This document shows, piece by piece, positions 36,473 through 47,013 of a stretch of 64,000 bases of DNA. The stretch covers positions 124,001-188,000 of the forward strand of contig JARUPY010000245.1 of assembly GCA_029817715.1 (NCBI GenBank). Reading direction: 5' to 3'. The number at the start of each line of letters is the position of its first letter. The first letter of the stretch is position 1. A program made the position numbers and the translations under genes. The notes beneath the pieces are model-generated. The model worked only from the letters and a program-made list of their open reading frames with translations. It had not been told where the DNA came from and made no database searches. Origin of the DNA: Melastoma dodecandrum. Lineage: Eukaryota > Streptophyta > Magnoliopsida > Myrtales > Melastomataceae.

Positions 36473-37361
36473 ATTCTTCTTCTTTGCTTCTCAAGCCAAT
36501 TCTTATACCGATAACATTCTTTCTTCAAATGTCCCATTTTCTCACAAAAGAAACACTTAATGCCCCCTTTAGCACTTACAGGTGCATCCTTCTGAACTAT
36601 TTTGCCATGCCTCTGTCCAACACCAAACTTCTTAAAAGTCTGAGATCCCTGACTATTCCGTGGTTTGAATCCCTTATGAAATCCTTTTCCTTTACGGAAA
36701 CTTGATCCAGTACCGGTCACCACTAAAGCACTCGGCCCCATATCTTTCTTAATTTTCTCCTCCTCAGCAATACAACGAGTGATCAACTCATTCACTGTCC
36801 AACTCTCGCCTTGAGTATTAAAAGCTGTCTTGATCATTCCAAACTCTGGAGGCAAAGAGCTGAGGATGCGAGGAACAATGTAATTCTCCGGCAAATCAAT
36901 CTTGTGGGTACGCAGCTTAGACTCCACATGCACCTATCTCATAATGTACTCCCTCACATTGTCAAAATCCTTGTAAACCAAAGCATTCATCATCTCCAGC
37001 AGGTGCGTGATCTCCGCATTATTAGATACTTGATATCGCTCTCAATAGCAGCAAGAAGAGCCTTTGCATTATTAGTCTCTGGCATACCACTAAGAAGATG
37101 ATCCGGGATGGACCTTTTCATGGCCATCATGCACATTTTATTTGCGTGTGTCCACTTCTCATAGTTCTCCTTTTCTTGGATTGAGCTCGCATCGATGGGC
37201 ACCATAGGTTCATCAATTGTAAGACCCATATCCTGATTGATGCAGCCCATAGCAAACTTGAGGTCCTGCTTCCACCTTTTATAATTTGAACCACTTAAGA
37301 CCTCTATGGTGGCATCATTGTTGCACATATTGAAGGAAACTGTAGAACAAAAGTAACGCAA
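36397..37361 (-). pseudogene. Copia-1 gag, split by frameshift
   Basis: Nucleocapsid precursor in two frames. The N part (37361-36990) contains EVLSGSNYKRWKQDLKFAMG, the typical copia gag start. The C part (36933-36397) ends with the zinc knuckle CFFCEKMGHLKKEC (C-X2-C-X4-H-X4-C). A frameshift lies at about 36935-36990, and another between gag and protease. Confidence 0.9.
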
Positions 37362-38547
37362 CCATTAAGTGTCATGAGCCGTATAAGATCGATCAATTAG
37401 ATCAATCAATTATGAAGAATCCTCAAACTCCAATGTCAACTCCCCTTTGGGTAGAGAAAACACAAAGCAGATAAAAACCTTCCCACAAGGATCACAAAGA
37501 AACAACAGATTCAACAAATTTATTTCCTTTGGGAAATAAATAGTCTAATCCAATGATCCAGAATCAAAGAATTCCCACACCCGATCACGTGTCACCATGC
37601 ATGATCCACTTTGGTGAAATCATACACAGCACAATGTGCTATAATAAAATTTGTGGAAATTCATACATGCCACCTTTAAGGAACCACCACCTGTCACGTA
37701 CAAGCGAGCCACTTTGGTAGCCAAACACTTGCAGCACATTATGAAGTTCCTTCAATAAATAAATGCATGTCTTAATAGAGAATAAGAACCAACTGTCACC
37801 ATAAACGGGTCACTTTGGCAACCAAACGTTCATAGCACAACATGGTCAAATCTCACTAGGCTCATAACGTTCGTCACACCAAAAGATTGTAAGTGTGACC
37901 CTTTACTCGTGTATAAATGATTTTATATTTCCTTCAACGAGTCTTAATTAAAATGATTGTGTATACTACACTTTACAACATGTGCAACCTATATTAATTA
38001 CCCCAAGAATTTATTTATTTAATTTTAATTTATCTAATATATTATTATTTTTATTATTATTATTATTATTATTATTTTTTTAATGACTGGTCAATGGTTG
38101 GCCGGTCGCCGATATGGACTGACCGCCATGGGGCTATAAATATAAAGCCTGACCCACTTGGGTCAGGCCTTCTTTCCTTTAAAGTCTGGCCCACTTGGGC
38201 CAGGCTTCCTTTTTTTATTATTATTATTATTTATATTGCCCATTTTGGGCAAAGGCCCACTTGGGCATATATGATAATATTATATATATATATATATATG
38301 TATATATAATTATTATATATTATTATTATTATTATATATTCTTTAAATAATAATCTTAAATATAATATAAATAAAATAATCTAATTAACAATATACCAAA
38401 AAAAAAAACAGACAGAACGATCAGGTTTCCCAGAACCCTAGCCGTCATTAGTTTTTCTCAATCAAACAAATAACACAATTTCAATATATGAAATTGTAAA
38501 TTCTTTGCTCGGGATCGTAGATTCGCATAATCTGCTCTGATACTACA
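37362..38547 (-). other. Copia-1 untranslated leader with repeats and hairpins
   Basis: About 1.2 kb between gag and the 5' LTR. It holds three imperfect ~100-bp repeats sharing cactttgg..g.caaac and cagcacaa-like words (near 37589, 37690, 37790). It also has an AT-rich microsatellite (38040-38340) and three strong hairpins centred on CCCACTTGGG (38147-38168, 38183-38206, 38236-38252, with a smaller one at 38255-38266). Confidence 0.7.
38534..38545 (-). other. Copia-1 primer binding site (tRNA-iMet)
   Basis: On the minus strand TAGTATCAGAGC, one mismatch from TGGTATCAGAGC, lies two bases inside the 5' LTR edge. Confidence 0.8.
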
Positions 38548-39139
38548 TGTGAGAAATTCACACAATCACAGAAATAACAAACAAAGAAAACAGCGGAAGA
38601 CTGGATCAGCTACGAAGGTTTACAGTCACCGAGAAAGATCAAGGGAAAAGAAAACGTACCCGTATTCGCCACGTTCGCCATACCGTAAACCTGATGATTG
38701 TAACCTGGCGGCGTAGATCTTCTTCCTCTTTTCCTTCCCGTACGGCTACTCTCGATGGAGGAGGGCAAATAAAACAAACTGACGATCTATTTTCTGTCAG
38801 GGCGATTAACCCAGATATAAGGAAAACCTAAAGGATTTCCTTTATGAAATGTCAGTTTTTGCCCCTTTGTTAAATAATTGTTTGAAGGACAGGGGAAGGG
38901 ACCTATCCGTAATATACCGTAGCCTATGTCCTATCCATCAATGGACTATAGGTTATAAAATAGTCTAACCCAACCGTAAGCCACATTAGACAAACGAGAT
39001 GCGCATATCCCAATGACTTAAGCGATTTAGTGGGATTTCATGCTTTATAAAATATAGTTTAATAAAGTAAAATAAAATAAATAAAAGAAAATTAAAAATA
39101 AACAATTAATGGAAGCCTAAAAATCAGAAATTTCTAACA
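38548..39139 (-). repeat. Copia-1 5' LTR (592 bp)
   Basis: Counterpart of 32020-32635 with TG..CA ends. It is followed by tccac, one base different from the tccat on the other side. Confidence 0.93.
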
Positions 39140-39523
39140 TCCACAACATCGAGCAGATCGATAAGAGGCACTCCTCTAGTTTACGTTTCAAGCCCTGATC
39201 CTCAAAAAAAATAAGAAAGGTGCATCCTTCTTGCACCTTGAGAAGTTGCAATTCGAGGAATTAAGATGTTAATGGTAAGAAAATGGATTGCTGAAAGAAT
39301 TAATGACTGATAATTACATAAACCAATGATTAATTTTCTGCTTAGCATGAATGCAAATGGAATGATTATATAATTTTTTAAAAATATAACCTTCAACTTA
39401 ATTGCCTCCTTAATTTTCATAATTAATGGAACATGACAAGTAAATTAATATTATACAATCTTCAAAATCTGCAACTTAAAAGGGCGACTTTTGCATCCAG
39501 CCGAATGTAACGAACATCGAGTA
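39140..39523. other. Flank between Copia-1 and the pectinesterase pseudogene
   Basis: AT-rich. It begins with aagccctgatcctcaa at 39190, which matches the short repeat on the other side of Copia-1 and so supports the insertion site. No gene. Confidence 0.5.
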
Positions 39524-40320
39524 TTAGTTCCCGAAGCCGGCAGTATAGGCGATGCCAGTTGCCGGCAGCCAGGAGTTCCCTTCGATGAACTGGGCAACCG
39601 TGAAGTTTACTGCTTGGGCAGAGCTGTTAAGTGTATGGAACCCCGCCCATTTGACTCGCCCATCGAGGCCTGCCCCTGGTCCATAGTTTAGGAACTCTCC
39701 GTAGAATGAGGTGTTTAGTGCGAACGGGCCATTCCACTCAAGCCAACCCTCTCGTCGGACGGCATTGCTAAAGTAGGATTGCATGAACACGGTCCTAGAG
39801 TACATCTTCCACGGTCGGCCCAGGTGGGTCGAGGTTGCATTTACGTTGGGCGCGAGGTCAGAGTCAGCCGATACGTTGCGGAACTGGAAGGAGAAGCCAT
39901 GGGCTGGTTTTGGTCCTTTCGGCCCTGTGCTGTCACCGTGTTTTTCTGCTGGGGAAGGCCCTGTTTGGCTAGGAGTAGGCAGTTCTGGAAAACCACAGTC
40001 CCGTCACCGAAAATGAAGTCGATCGTGCCGCTGATCCGGCAATCTCTAAAGAACTGTCTCATCGTGTGGGTGTAAAGGGTGTCCTGGTAGCCTTTTATCT
40101 CGCAGCGGTAAAAAACCGACAGCTCAGAGTCCTACCTCAGGGCCACTACCTGGTGCTTCTGGGGACCGGACGTGTAGTCCGGCGCGGCGGTGACCGCGTC
40201 CTGAATCTTGGTGAAGTTCCCACTCCCATCCTGTGCCACAACAACATCTGCCATGACAATGCCGGCATTGCTGCTGTTGGCATTGCCGCTACCACTGCCG
40301 GCCTGCATTAACACCTTCAT
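39524..40320 (-). pseudogene. Pectinesterase (pectin methylesterase) pseudogene, 5' part missing
   Basis: The family de-esterifies cell-wall homogalacturonan. Reading down from 40320: VVVAQDGSGNFTKIQDAV (start of the catalytic domain), then a ~60-residue gap so that PDYTSG joins directly to GPQKHQVVALR. A TAG follows VALR, then GYQDTLYTHTMRQFF and ISGTIDFIFG with the catalytic Asp. A one-base loss near 39902 follows, then LGRPWKMYSRTVFMQSYF with the substrate-binding Arg, and the C-terminal WLPATG. The frame ends at the natural position (39524). The pro-region and first part are absent, because the gypsy element G2 begins at 40321, exactly where similarity stops. Lesions: upstream truncation, internal deletion, nonsense codon and frameshift. 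Confidence 0.92.
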
Positions 40321-40769
40321 TGTAACGACCCGGAATTTCGGAAATGAAATATATTACTTTGACTAGACGAGTTGAAAAGAATCAGGACGTTTGACCGAGT
40401 CAAAATCCGACGTGGCACGAGAGTTTAATACTTTCGTTGTCAGTGAATGTTAATATCGAATATTAACGAGATTACTAATTCAATTTTGTGTGATTACGTC
40501 CCGCGGGAAAGGGGACGCCTGAACCTAAACGAAATCGAATTAGGGTGTCGAGAATATTCGTTTAACGTCGCGGATTTTGATAGGAAAAAACTAATGAGAT
40601 TACAATTATTATGTAATTATAATTAGTGTTGACAATCTGATTTTAGGAACAGTGCGTTGATAAAATCCTTCGGCCTTCCCCTCTCCTTGCCACACACGAA
40701 TGGATCCGGGGAAAAGATAAAAGAAGGGCAACAGATACCTATCGTTTGGGGGAGTTAGAAACAAAAGGG
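40321..40769 (+). repeat. G2 5' LTR, part 1
   Basis: First 449 bp of the 5' LTR, ending at the G1 target site (aaggg at 40765-40769). It aligns with 53655-54100 of the 3' LTR. Confidence 0.92.
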
Positions 40770-41591
40770 TGTTACATGTAAAAAACGACTCAGATAATCT
40801 TTCAATCAAAGCTGAGTTCCCACAACCAGATCACGACAAACAACCCACAGTCGTCACTTCCACACTCAGCCAACACCTACTCACAGTCAACACCTCCACA
40901 CACAGCCAACACCTACACACAGTCAACACCTCCACACATACCCACACAAACAGAGTTCAGATTCACTATTTACAACCACATTTCCTTCATCCAAACTTCA
41001 GTTTCTTGACTCTTCTCTTCACCAGCCAATCTTCTCGTCATCCTTATCCTCCCATCATCCTTCCGATTTTTCCCCCCCCTCTATCTTCTCTCTCTTCGGT
41101 GTCCCTTAATACCCCGACTCCCTTCTGCTCCCTAACAAACTTGCATGACGGGTCTGTTGGTAACTTCTTCTTTCCTTCTCTTGGTCCGTCATCTCCCATT
41201 CCTTCTTCAATTTCGTCCTCTTCTTCCGTTCCATCTGCAATCGTGTCCCCCTGCCCAGATAATGAGACGGGCCTCATTCCCCAACTCAACCCCAGCTTAA
41301 TGTTAGGCCCCATCCCATCTTTCTTCTTCTCAACATTAGACCCAGCCCCAAGCCAAAACCCATCTCCTCTCCCGACAATCTCCCCTTTAACTTCGAGCTC
41401 CACTTCAGTTGACTTAAGCTCAGTTACGAGCTCAGCTCCCACTACGTGCTCCCCTTCGTTACACACGGTTAGGGCTAGGACTCCTTCTCTTCCCCTTTCT
41501 CTTCTCGATTCTACTCCCACTTCCACACCAGTTCCCACGCCTTCCTCCGATCCCATAGCTTCCACTTCCCTCCCAATGATTCCTGCTATCA
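40770..41591 (-). repeat. G1 3' LTR (822 bp)
   Basis: It contains the last ~180 codons of the Gag-Pol frame, so the stop codon (41044-41046) lies in the U3-side sequence. It holds imperfect tandem words of the form cagccaacacctac/cacagtcaacacctcc near 40875-40935. Confidence 0.95.
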
Positions 41592-44500
41592 TTGCCCTCT
41601 CCTCGAAATCACCCTTGTCCTCAAGGGTGATACGGGGGAATCGATGTTGCAACTCGTCCAAGTATTCCCAGGTAGCATTTCTCTCCGATTCATCACTCCA
41701 CTTAATCAATACTTGAGTAGCTGCACTATTCCCTCGTTTGACCATTTTCCGCTGTAGGATATACTCCGGAACATGGGGTCGTCGCTCTGCACCCGCTGGT
41801 TCTGATGAGGTGAAATCCCTTGCCTCTACTGCTAGCTTGAGCTTAGATACATGAAAAGTAGGGTGAATCTGTGATGAGGGGGGAAGATCCAGTTTATAGG
41901 CTACCTGGCCAATCTTGTCGATGATTCGGTATGGACCGTAATAAATCGGTACCAACTTCCCAGGATGTCTTCCCTCCACTGAGATTTGTTTGTGGTGATG
42001 CAACTTAGCATACACCCAATCACCCACCTGAAATTGCCTATCTGAACGTTTCCTGTTGGCCAATTGCTGCATCCTGTTTTGTGCTCGGTGTATGTGGAAT
42101 TTCAGTAGATTGATCATCTCTTCTCTGTCCACTAGCTCCTTGTCCACAATTTGATGTACCGAGGTCCCTCTAATATATGGTAGATGGATGGGTGGTTCAT
42201 ATCCATACAAGGCCTGAAATGGGGTCATGTGGATGGTGGAATGGTGGGTGGTATTATACCACCATTCTGCCAAAGACAGCCACTTGCACCATAAGTTAGG
42301 ACAATCACTGCACATACATCGTAAATAGGTCTCTAAGCATCTATTAACCACCTCCGTTTGTCCATCCGTTTGAGGATGATAGGCTGTAGATAATCTCAAG
42401 TCCACCCCTTGTAATTTAAATAATTCCTGCCAAAAAGTACTCAGGAAAATGCTATCTCTATCGCTGGTAATTGTCTGAGGCAGTCCGTGTAGCTTAAACA
42501 CAGTGTTCAGAAACATCTCAGCCACCTTACCAGCTGTATAGGGGTGCTTTAGAGCCATGAAGTGAGCGTACTTGGTTAATCTGTCAACTACCACCATAAT
42601 CACTTCCTTTCCCATAGATTTGGGTAATCCAGTTATGAAATCCATCGTGATGTCTGTCCAAATCGCTGTCGGTACTGGCAACGGCTGTAATAGACCTGGG
42701 GAAGCAGCCAAATCGTATTTACAGCGCTGACAGACAGCACATGCTCTTATAAAAGTGCGGACATCCTGCTCTAATCCCTTCCAATAACAGAAACTAGCGA
42801 TCCGTTTAGCTGTACCATGAATTCCCGAGTGTCCCCCAACCGTAGAGGCGTGAAACGCTTTAATTATCTTGTTTCGCAGTTCCTTGTTATTGCCCACTAT
42901 TAGCTTCCCCTTCCGCAGTAACATGCCCTGTTTAAGCTCGCAGACAGAAGGTTCGCCTCTTTGAATCCTCTGTAGGATAATCTGTATCTGCTCATCTTCC
43001 TTCCAACTGTCTTTAATAGCATCCAATAGTGTGCCCTGACATAAATCAATCTGAATAGCCATCACCTCCGCACCCGGAACCCTTGAGAGGGCATCCGCCA
43101 CCACGTTATCCTTGCCCTTTTTATAACTGATTTCATAGTCGTATCCCAATAATTTCGTTAGCCAACGAAATTGCATTTCATTGTGTAGTTTTTGTTCCAA
43201 CAAAAACTTCAGACTTTGGTGATCAGTCTTGATAATAAAGTGCCTCCCAATCAAATAATGCCTCCATTTCTCTACCGCATAGACAATAGATAACAATTCC
43301 TTTTCATACACCGACAAACTCATATGCCTAGGAGCAAGAGCCTTACTGATGAACGCAATCGGGTGCCCTTTTTGCATCAAAACAGCCCCAATACCCACCT
43401 GGCTGGCATCGGTCTCCACTACCAATGGCTGATTAAAATCCGGCAAGGCCAACGTGGGCGTGGTGGTCATGGCTTCTTTCAACTTGGAAAAAGCAGTTTG
43501 AGCCTCTGGAGACCATTTGAAAGCGTCTTTCCGGAGTAATTGCGTCAGCGGTTTGCTGATCGCACCATATCCCCGCACAAATCGCCGATAATACCCTGTC
43601 AACCCAAGGAATCCACGTAGTTGCTTGATATTCGCAGGAATTGGCCAGTTCTTGATTGCCTCCAGTTTCTTAGGATCGGTAGAAACTCCTGTCACATCGA
43701 TAAAATGCCCCAAATATTCTATCCTCTGTTTAGCAAAAGCACACTTGCTTAGCTTGGCAAACAGACTGTTCTTTTGCAGCAATTCCAGAACTACCGACAG
43801 ATGTGATACATGAGCTTCTATTGTAGGGCTGTATATTAATATATCATCAAAGAAAACCAACACAAACTTCCGTAGATGCGGTCGAAATACCTCGTTCATA
43901 AGGCTTTGAAACGTCGATGGGGCATTAGTTAACCCGAATGGCATTACTAAGAATTCGTAATGTCCTTCGTGAGTCTTAAAAGCTGTCTTGGGAATATCCT
44001 CCTCGTACACCCTGATTTGATGATATCCCGATCGTAAGTCCAGCTTTGAATACCAAGTTGCTCCATGTAGTTCGTCCAGTAATTCCTCGATTACCGGAAT
44101 AGGGAATTTGTCCTTCACAGTCTTCTTATTGAGTTCCCTGTAATCGATACACAACCGCCAGCTATTATCCTTCTTTTTTACCAGTACAACGGGTGAAGAA
44201 AACGGACTAGTACTGTGTCGAATAACCCCTGATTGGAACATCTCTTGCACCAATTTTTCAATGATATCCTTCTGGGAACTCGAGTACCTATAGGGTCTAA
44301 GACTCAGCCCGTGCACACCTTCTTCCAACAAGATTCTGTGATCGTGTGTTCGTTTAGGGGGCAGTCCTTGAGGCTCTGCGAATACTCCCGCAAATCTTTG
44401 AAGCACCCCCTGTATTTGTGCGGGTAAAGGTGTTGCTGCCTCGTCATCTTGCCCCTCTGCCGAACTCAACTTCGGAATCATTATCAACCCCATATCCTTG

Positions 44501-46146
44501 GAATCCACTGCAAATGCCCCTGTTATAGCCTCTGTGATCTTCTCATCTCCCGCTACCAGCCTCACTTCCTTATCTCCCCATCGATAATTCATAGTTAGGT
44601 TCGTAAAATCCCATATTACCATCCCCAAGGTACTGAGCCACTCCATCCCCAATATTAACTCGCATCCCTTGATTGGCATGACCAACACTCTTGCTTCATA
44701 GTTCTCTCCCTGCATCTCCCAGCCAAATGACCGAATTATAGACAAGCATTGCACTTTTTCTCCATTTGCCACCATCACTCGTTTACTAGGGATCGGTTCT
44801 GTTTTACAGCCCACCTGTTTTGCTACCCCCACATCCAAAAAATTGTGGGTACTCCCCGAATCAATTAATATGGTTAGCCTCCTCCTCTTATGCCTCCCCA
44901 CCAACTTCATTGTTTTGTTTCTTAGTGATACGACTACTCCATGAAGGGCGTGTAGGGATACCACTGGTGCTTCTTCACCATCTGTTGTGCAATGGAATTC
45001 GTGCCTGTGTACTTCTCTCGTGACTGCTGGTTCCACTAATCCTCGTGGGTCCTGCATATTTACCACCATTTTACCTTCCCATTCCCGATTTTCTTCTTCC
45101 TGCCCCTCTTCTTCAACTTCTAGTAATATAGCATACGCTTTTTTGTTGGGACACTTGTGGAGGGGAGAATATTTCTCATCACACCAGTAACAAAGGCCCT
45201 TAGATCTCTTGTCTTCAGCTTCAGCAGATGACAGCCTTCTATGAGGGGGTTGATATACCCCAGGTCGAGTCCCCCCTACTCCTGGCCCTTTTCCCCCATA
45301 GTCTGTGACTCGATTACCCATTGGCCATTTTGGAGATAGCCTATTGTCTTGGGGTAGAATCCCTCCACGAGGCTGGTATTGTCCCTGTTCCCACCTACTG
45401 CCTCTGTAAGACCCTTCTCTTCCCCTACTGTCCTCTTCACTAGACAGTGTTTTGCCCAAAGCAATCGCATGTTGAAGTGTACGTGGGTTAAAGGCTGTCA
45501 TTAATTTCCTGTAATCCCTCTTAAGACCTCCGATAAACATCGCTACTTGATCCTCATGCGACAACTCCACCCTCGTCACTAGCGACACAAAAGCCTCCAC
45601 GTACTCTTCATAACTTCTTCCTTCTTTAAGCTCTTTGAGGAGTACAATGGGTCTGGATAGCTCATTAGGTCCAAACCGCAATAACATTCCAGCAGTATAC
45701 TCAGGCCAACTGATGGGTCCCTTCAATTCTCTATTCCGGATAAACGCATAGTGCCATTCTATGGCTGGCCCGGAAAGATGAATTGATGCCACACTAACTC
45801 TCATGTCAATAGGAGTCCCATCTATCTCAAAATAACGTTCACACTTAAACACCCATTCTTGCACGTTACTTCCATCAAAGACTGGAAACTCCACTTTGGC
45901 GTGCCTAGTAATCTTCTCCTCCTGTCGTGCGCTATAGGATTCACGTGGGTCACTAGAATGTCCTTCGTCAGAGGTGCACCTTTGTTTCCCACGACTTCTC
46001 CCCTCTAAATCTTCCAATCTTGCAGACAAGTCTGCAAACTGTGCTCCCATTCCATCCATCTTCCTTAAAAGCTCTTGCATCATCTCCTTCATAGAATCCG
46101 TCTCCATCGCTGCATTCTTAGATCGGGTATGATCAGCCACTGCCAT
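41044..46146 (-). CDS. G1 Gag-Pol polyprotein (~1700 residues)
   Basis: Single uninterrupted frame from the ATG at 46144-46146 (MAVADHTRSKNAAMETDSM), about 30 bp after the PBS. The frame is open further up into the LTR without an ATG. Order with rough residues: coiled coil (15-50), gag (80-240), zinc finger CYWCDEKYSPLHKC (~320), protease LIDSGSTHNF (~428), RT with FFDDILIYS (~765), RNase H with ETDAS (~913) and TDHQSLKFLL, integrase H2C2 zinc motif (~1105), integrase catalytic DITMDFITGLP, TSDRDSIF and TDGQTEVVNRCLE, and a chromodomain-like segment VLIKWSDESERNATWEYLDE (~1470). From residue ~1519 the frame continues into the 3' LTR as an acidic Gly/Glu-rich tail of about 180 residues. No inactivating change was seen in the catalytic motifs. 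Integrase with a chromodomain targets chromatin in this family. Confidence 0.95.
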   Translation of the reverse strand: MAVADHTRSKNAAMETDSMKEMMQELLRKMDGMGAQFADLSARLEDLEGRSRGKQRCTSDEGHSSDPRESYSARQEEKITRHAKVEFPVFDGSNVQEWVFKCERYFEIDGTPIDMRVSVASIHLSGPAIEWHYAFIRNRELKGPISWPEYTAGMLLRFGPNELSRPIVLLKELKEGRSYEEYVEAFVSLVTRVELSHEDQVAMFIGGLKRDYRKLMTAFNPRTLQHAIALGKTLSSEEDSRGREGSYRGSRWEQGQYQPRGGILPQDNRLSPKWPMGNRVTDYGGKGPGVGGTRPGVYQPPHRRLSSAEAEDKRSKGLCYWCDEKYSPLHKCPNKKAYAILLEVEEEGQEEENREWEGKMVVNMQDPRGLVEPAVTREVHRHEFHCTTDGEEAPVVSLHALHGVVVSLRNKTMKLVGRHKRRRLTILIDSGSTHNFLDVGVAKQVGCKTEPIPSKRVMVANGEKVQCLSIIRSFGWEMQGENYEARVLVMPIKGCELILGMEWLSTLGMVIWDFTNLTMNYRWGDKEVRLVAGDEKITEAITGAFAVDSKDMGLIMIPKLSSAEGQDDEAATPLPAQIQGVLQRFAGVFAEPQGLPPKRTHDHRILLEEGVHGLSLRPYRYSSSQKDIIEKLVQEMFQSGVIRHSTSPFSSPVVLVKKKDNSWRLCIDYRELNKKTVKDKFPIPVIEELLDELHGATWYSKLDLRSGYHQIRVYEEDIPKTAFKTHEGHYEFLVMPFGLTNAPSTFQSLMNEVFRPHLRKFVLVFFDDILIYSPTIEAHVSHLSVVLELLQKNSLFAKLSKCAFAKQRIEYLGHFIDVTGVSTDPKKLEAIKNWPIPANIKQLRGFLGLTGYYRRFVRGYGAISKPLTQLLRKDAFKWSPEAQTAFSKLKEAMTTTPTLALPDFNQPLVVETDASQVGIGAVLMQKGHPIAFISKALAPRHMSLSVYEKELLSIVYAVEKWRHYLIGRHFIIKTDHQSLKFLLEQKLHNEMQFRWLTKLLGYDYEISYKKGKDNVVADALSRVPGAEVMAIQIDLCQGTLLDAIKDSWKEDEQIQIILQRIQRGEPSVCELKQGMLLRKGKLIVGNNKELRNKIIKAFHASTVGGHSGIHGTAKRIASFCYWKGLEQDVRTFIRACAVCQRCKYDLAASPGLLQPLPVPTAIWTDITMDFITGLPKSMGKEVIMVVVDRLTKYAHFMALKHPYTAGKVAEMFLNTVFKLHGLPQTITSDRDSIFLSTFWQELFKLQGVDLRLSTAYHPQTDGQTEVVNRCLETYLRCMCSDCPNLWCKWLSLAEWWYNTTHHSTIHMTPFQALYGYEPPIHLPYIRGTSVHQIVDKELVDREEMINLLKFHIHRAQNRMQQLANRKRSDRQFQVGDWVYAKLHHHKQISVEGRHPGKLVPIYYGPYRIIDKIGQVAYKLDLPPSSQIHPTFHVSKLKLAVEARDFTSSEPAGAERRPHVPEYILQRKMVKRGNSAATQVLIKWSDESERNATWEYLDELQHRFPRITLEDKGDFEERAMIAGIIGREVEAMGSEEGVGTGVEVGVESRRERGREGVLALTVCNEGEHVVGAELVTELKSTEVELEVKGEIVGRGDGFWLGAGSNVEKKKDGMGPNIKLGLSWGMRPVSLSGQGDTIADGTEEEDEIEEGMGDDGPREGKKKLPTDPSCKFVREQKGVGVLRDTEEREDRGGGKIGRMMGG

Positions 46147-46174
46147 AGTTGTCACAAGGAACCAAGCTTTGCAG

Positions 46175-46186
46175 GCTCTGATACCA
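46175..46186 (-). other. G1 primer binding site (tRNA-iMet)
   Basis: TGGTATCAGAGC on the minus strand, two bases inside the 5' LTR. It is a perfect match to the common plant gypsy/copia PBS. Confidence 0.93.
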
Positions 46187-46188
46187 GA

Positions 46189-47008
46189 TGTTACGTGTAA
46201 AAACGACTCAGATAATCTTTCAATCAAAGCTGAGTTCCCACAACCAGATCACAACAAACAACCCACAGTCGTCACTTCCACACTCAGCCAACACCTACTC
46301 ACAGTCAACACCTCCACACACAGCCAACACCTACACACAGTCAACACCTCCACACATACCCACACAAACAGAGTTCAGATTCACTATTTACAACCACATT
46401 TCCTTCATCCAAACTTCAGTTTCTTGACTCTTCTCTTCACCAGCCAATCTTCTCGTCATCCTTATCCTCCCATCATCCTTCCGATTTTTCCCCCCCTCTA
46501 TCTTCTCTCTCTTCGGTGTCCCTTAATACCCCGACTCCCTTCTGCTCCCTAACAAACTTGCATGACGGGTCTGTTGGTAACTTCTTCTTTCCTTCTCTTG
46601 GTCCGTCATCTCCCATTCCTTCTTCAATTTCGTCCTCTTCTTCCGTTCCATCTGCAATCGTGTCCCCCTGCCCAGATAATGAGACGGGCCTCATTCCCCA
46701 ACTCAACCCCAGCTTAATGTTAGGCCCCATCCCATCTTTCTTCTTCTCAACATTAGACCCAGCCCCAAGCCAAAACCCATCTCCTCTCCCGACAATCTCC
46801 CCTTTAACTTCGAGCTCCACTTCAGTTGACTTAAGCTCAGTTACGAGCTCAGCTCCCACTACGTGCTCCCCTTCGTTACACACGGTTAGGGCTAGGACTC
46901 CTTCTCTTCCCCTTTCTCTTCTCGATTCTACTCCCACTTCCACACCAGTTCCCACGCCTTCCTCCGATCCCATAGCTTCCACTTCCCTCCCAATGATTCC
47001 TGCTATCA
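46189..47008 (-). repeat. G1 5' LTR (820 bp)
   Basis: Nearly identical to 40770-41591. Differences seen: G/A at the seventh base, one A fewer in the A-run near the start, G/A about 65 bp in, and one C fewer in the C-run near 46490. Confidence 0.95.
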
Positions 47009-47013
47009 AAGGG

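Larger units (their letters stand above)
32020..39139 (-). mobile_element. Copia-1: degenerate Ty1/copia LTR retrotransposon
   Basis: An RNA-intermediate element with domain order gag, protease, integrase, RT, RNase H on the minus strand, which defines copia. The LTRs at 32020-32635 and 38548-39139 begin TG and end CA. They flank a PBS matching initiator-Met tRNA with one mismatch (38534-38545) and a polypurine tract (32636-32647). Target duplications are near-perfect (tccat / tccac). The LTRs differ at roughly 5 per cent by eye and by a ~24-bp indel, so the insertion is not recent. Coding is broken by several frameshifts and stops. It sits inside a short-repeat region. Confidence 0.95.
40770..47008 (-). 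mobile_element. G1: apparently intact Ty3/gypsy chromovirus nested in the G2 LTR
   Basis: 6239-bp element on the minus strand. Its LTRs at 40770-41591 and 46189-47008 have TG..CA ends. It has a perfect 5-bp target duplication (aaggg, 40765-40769 and 47009-47013), a PBS identical to TGGTATCAGAGC at 46175-46186, and a polypurine tract (gaggagagggcaa on minus) at 41592-41604. By eye the two LTRs differ by two substitutions and two single-base indels in 820 bp. One long open frame encodes Gag-Pol. The empty site is visible in the other G2 LTR at about 54100. Confidence 0.97.

Noticed and set aside
40769..41716. Pro/Ser/Thr-rich 315-codon frame across the G1 3' LTR
   Set aside because: Antisense to the end of the intact Gag-Pol frame, with the same cause as above.
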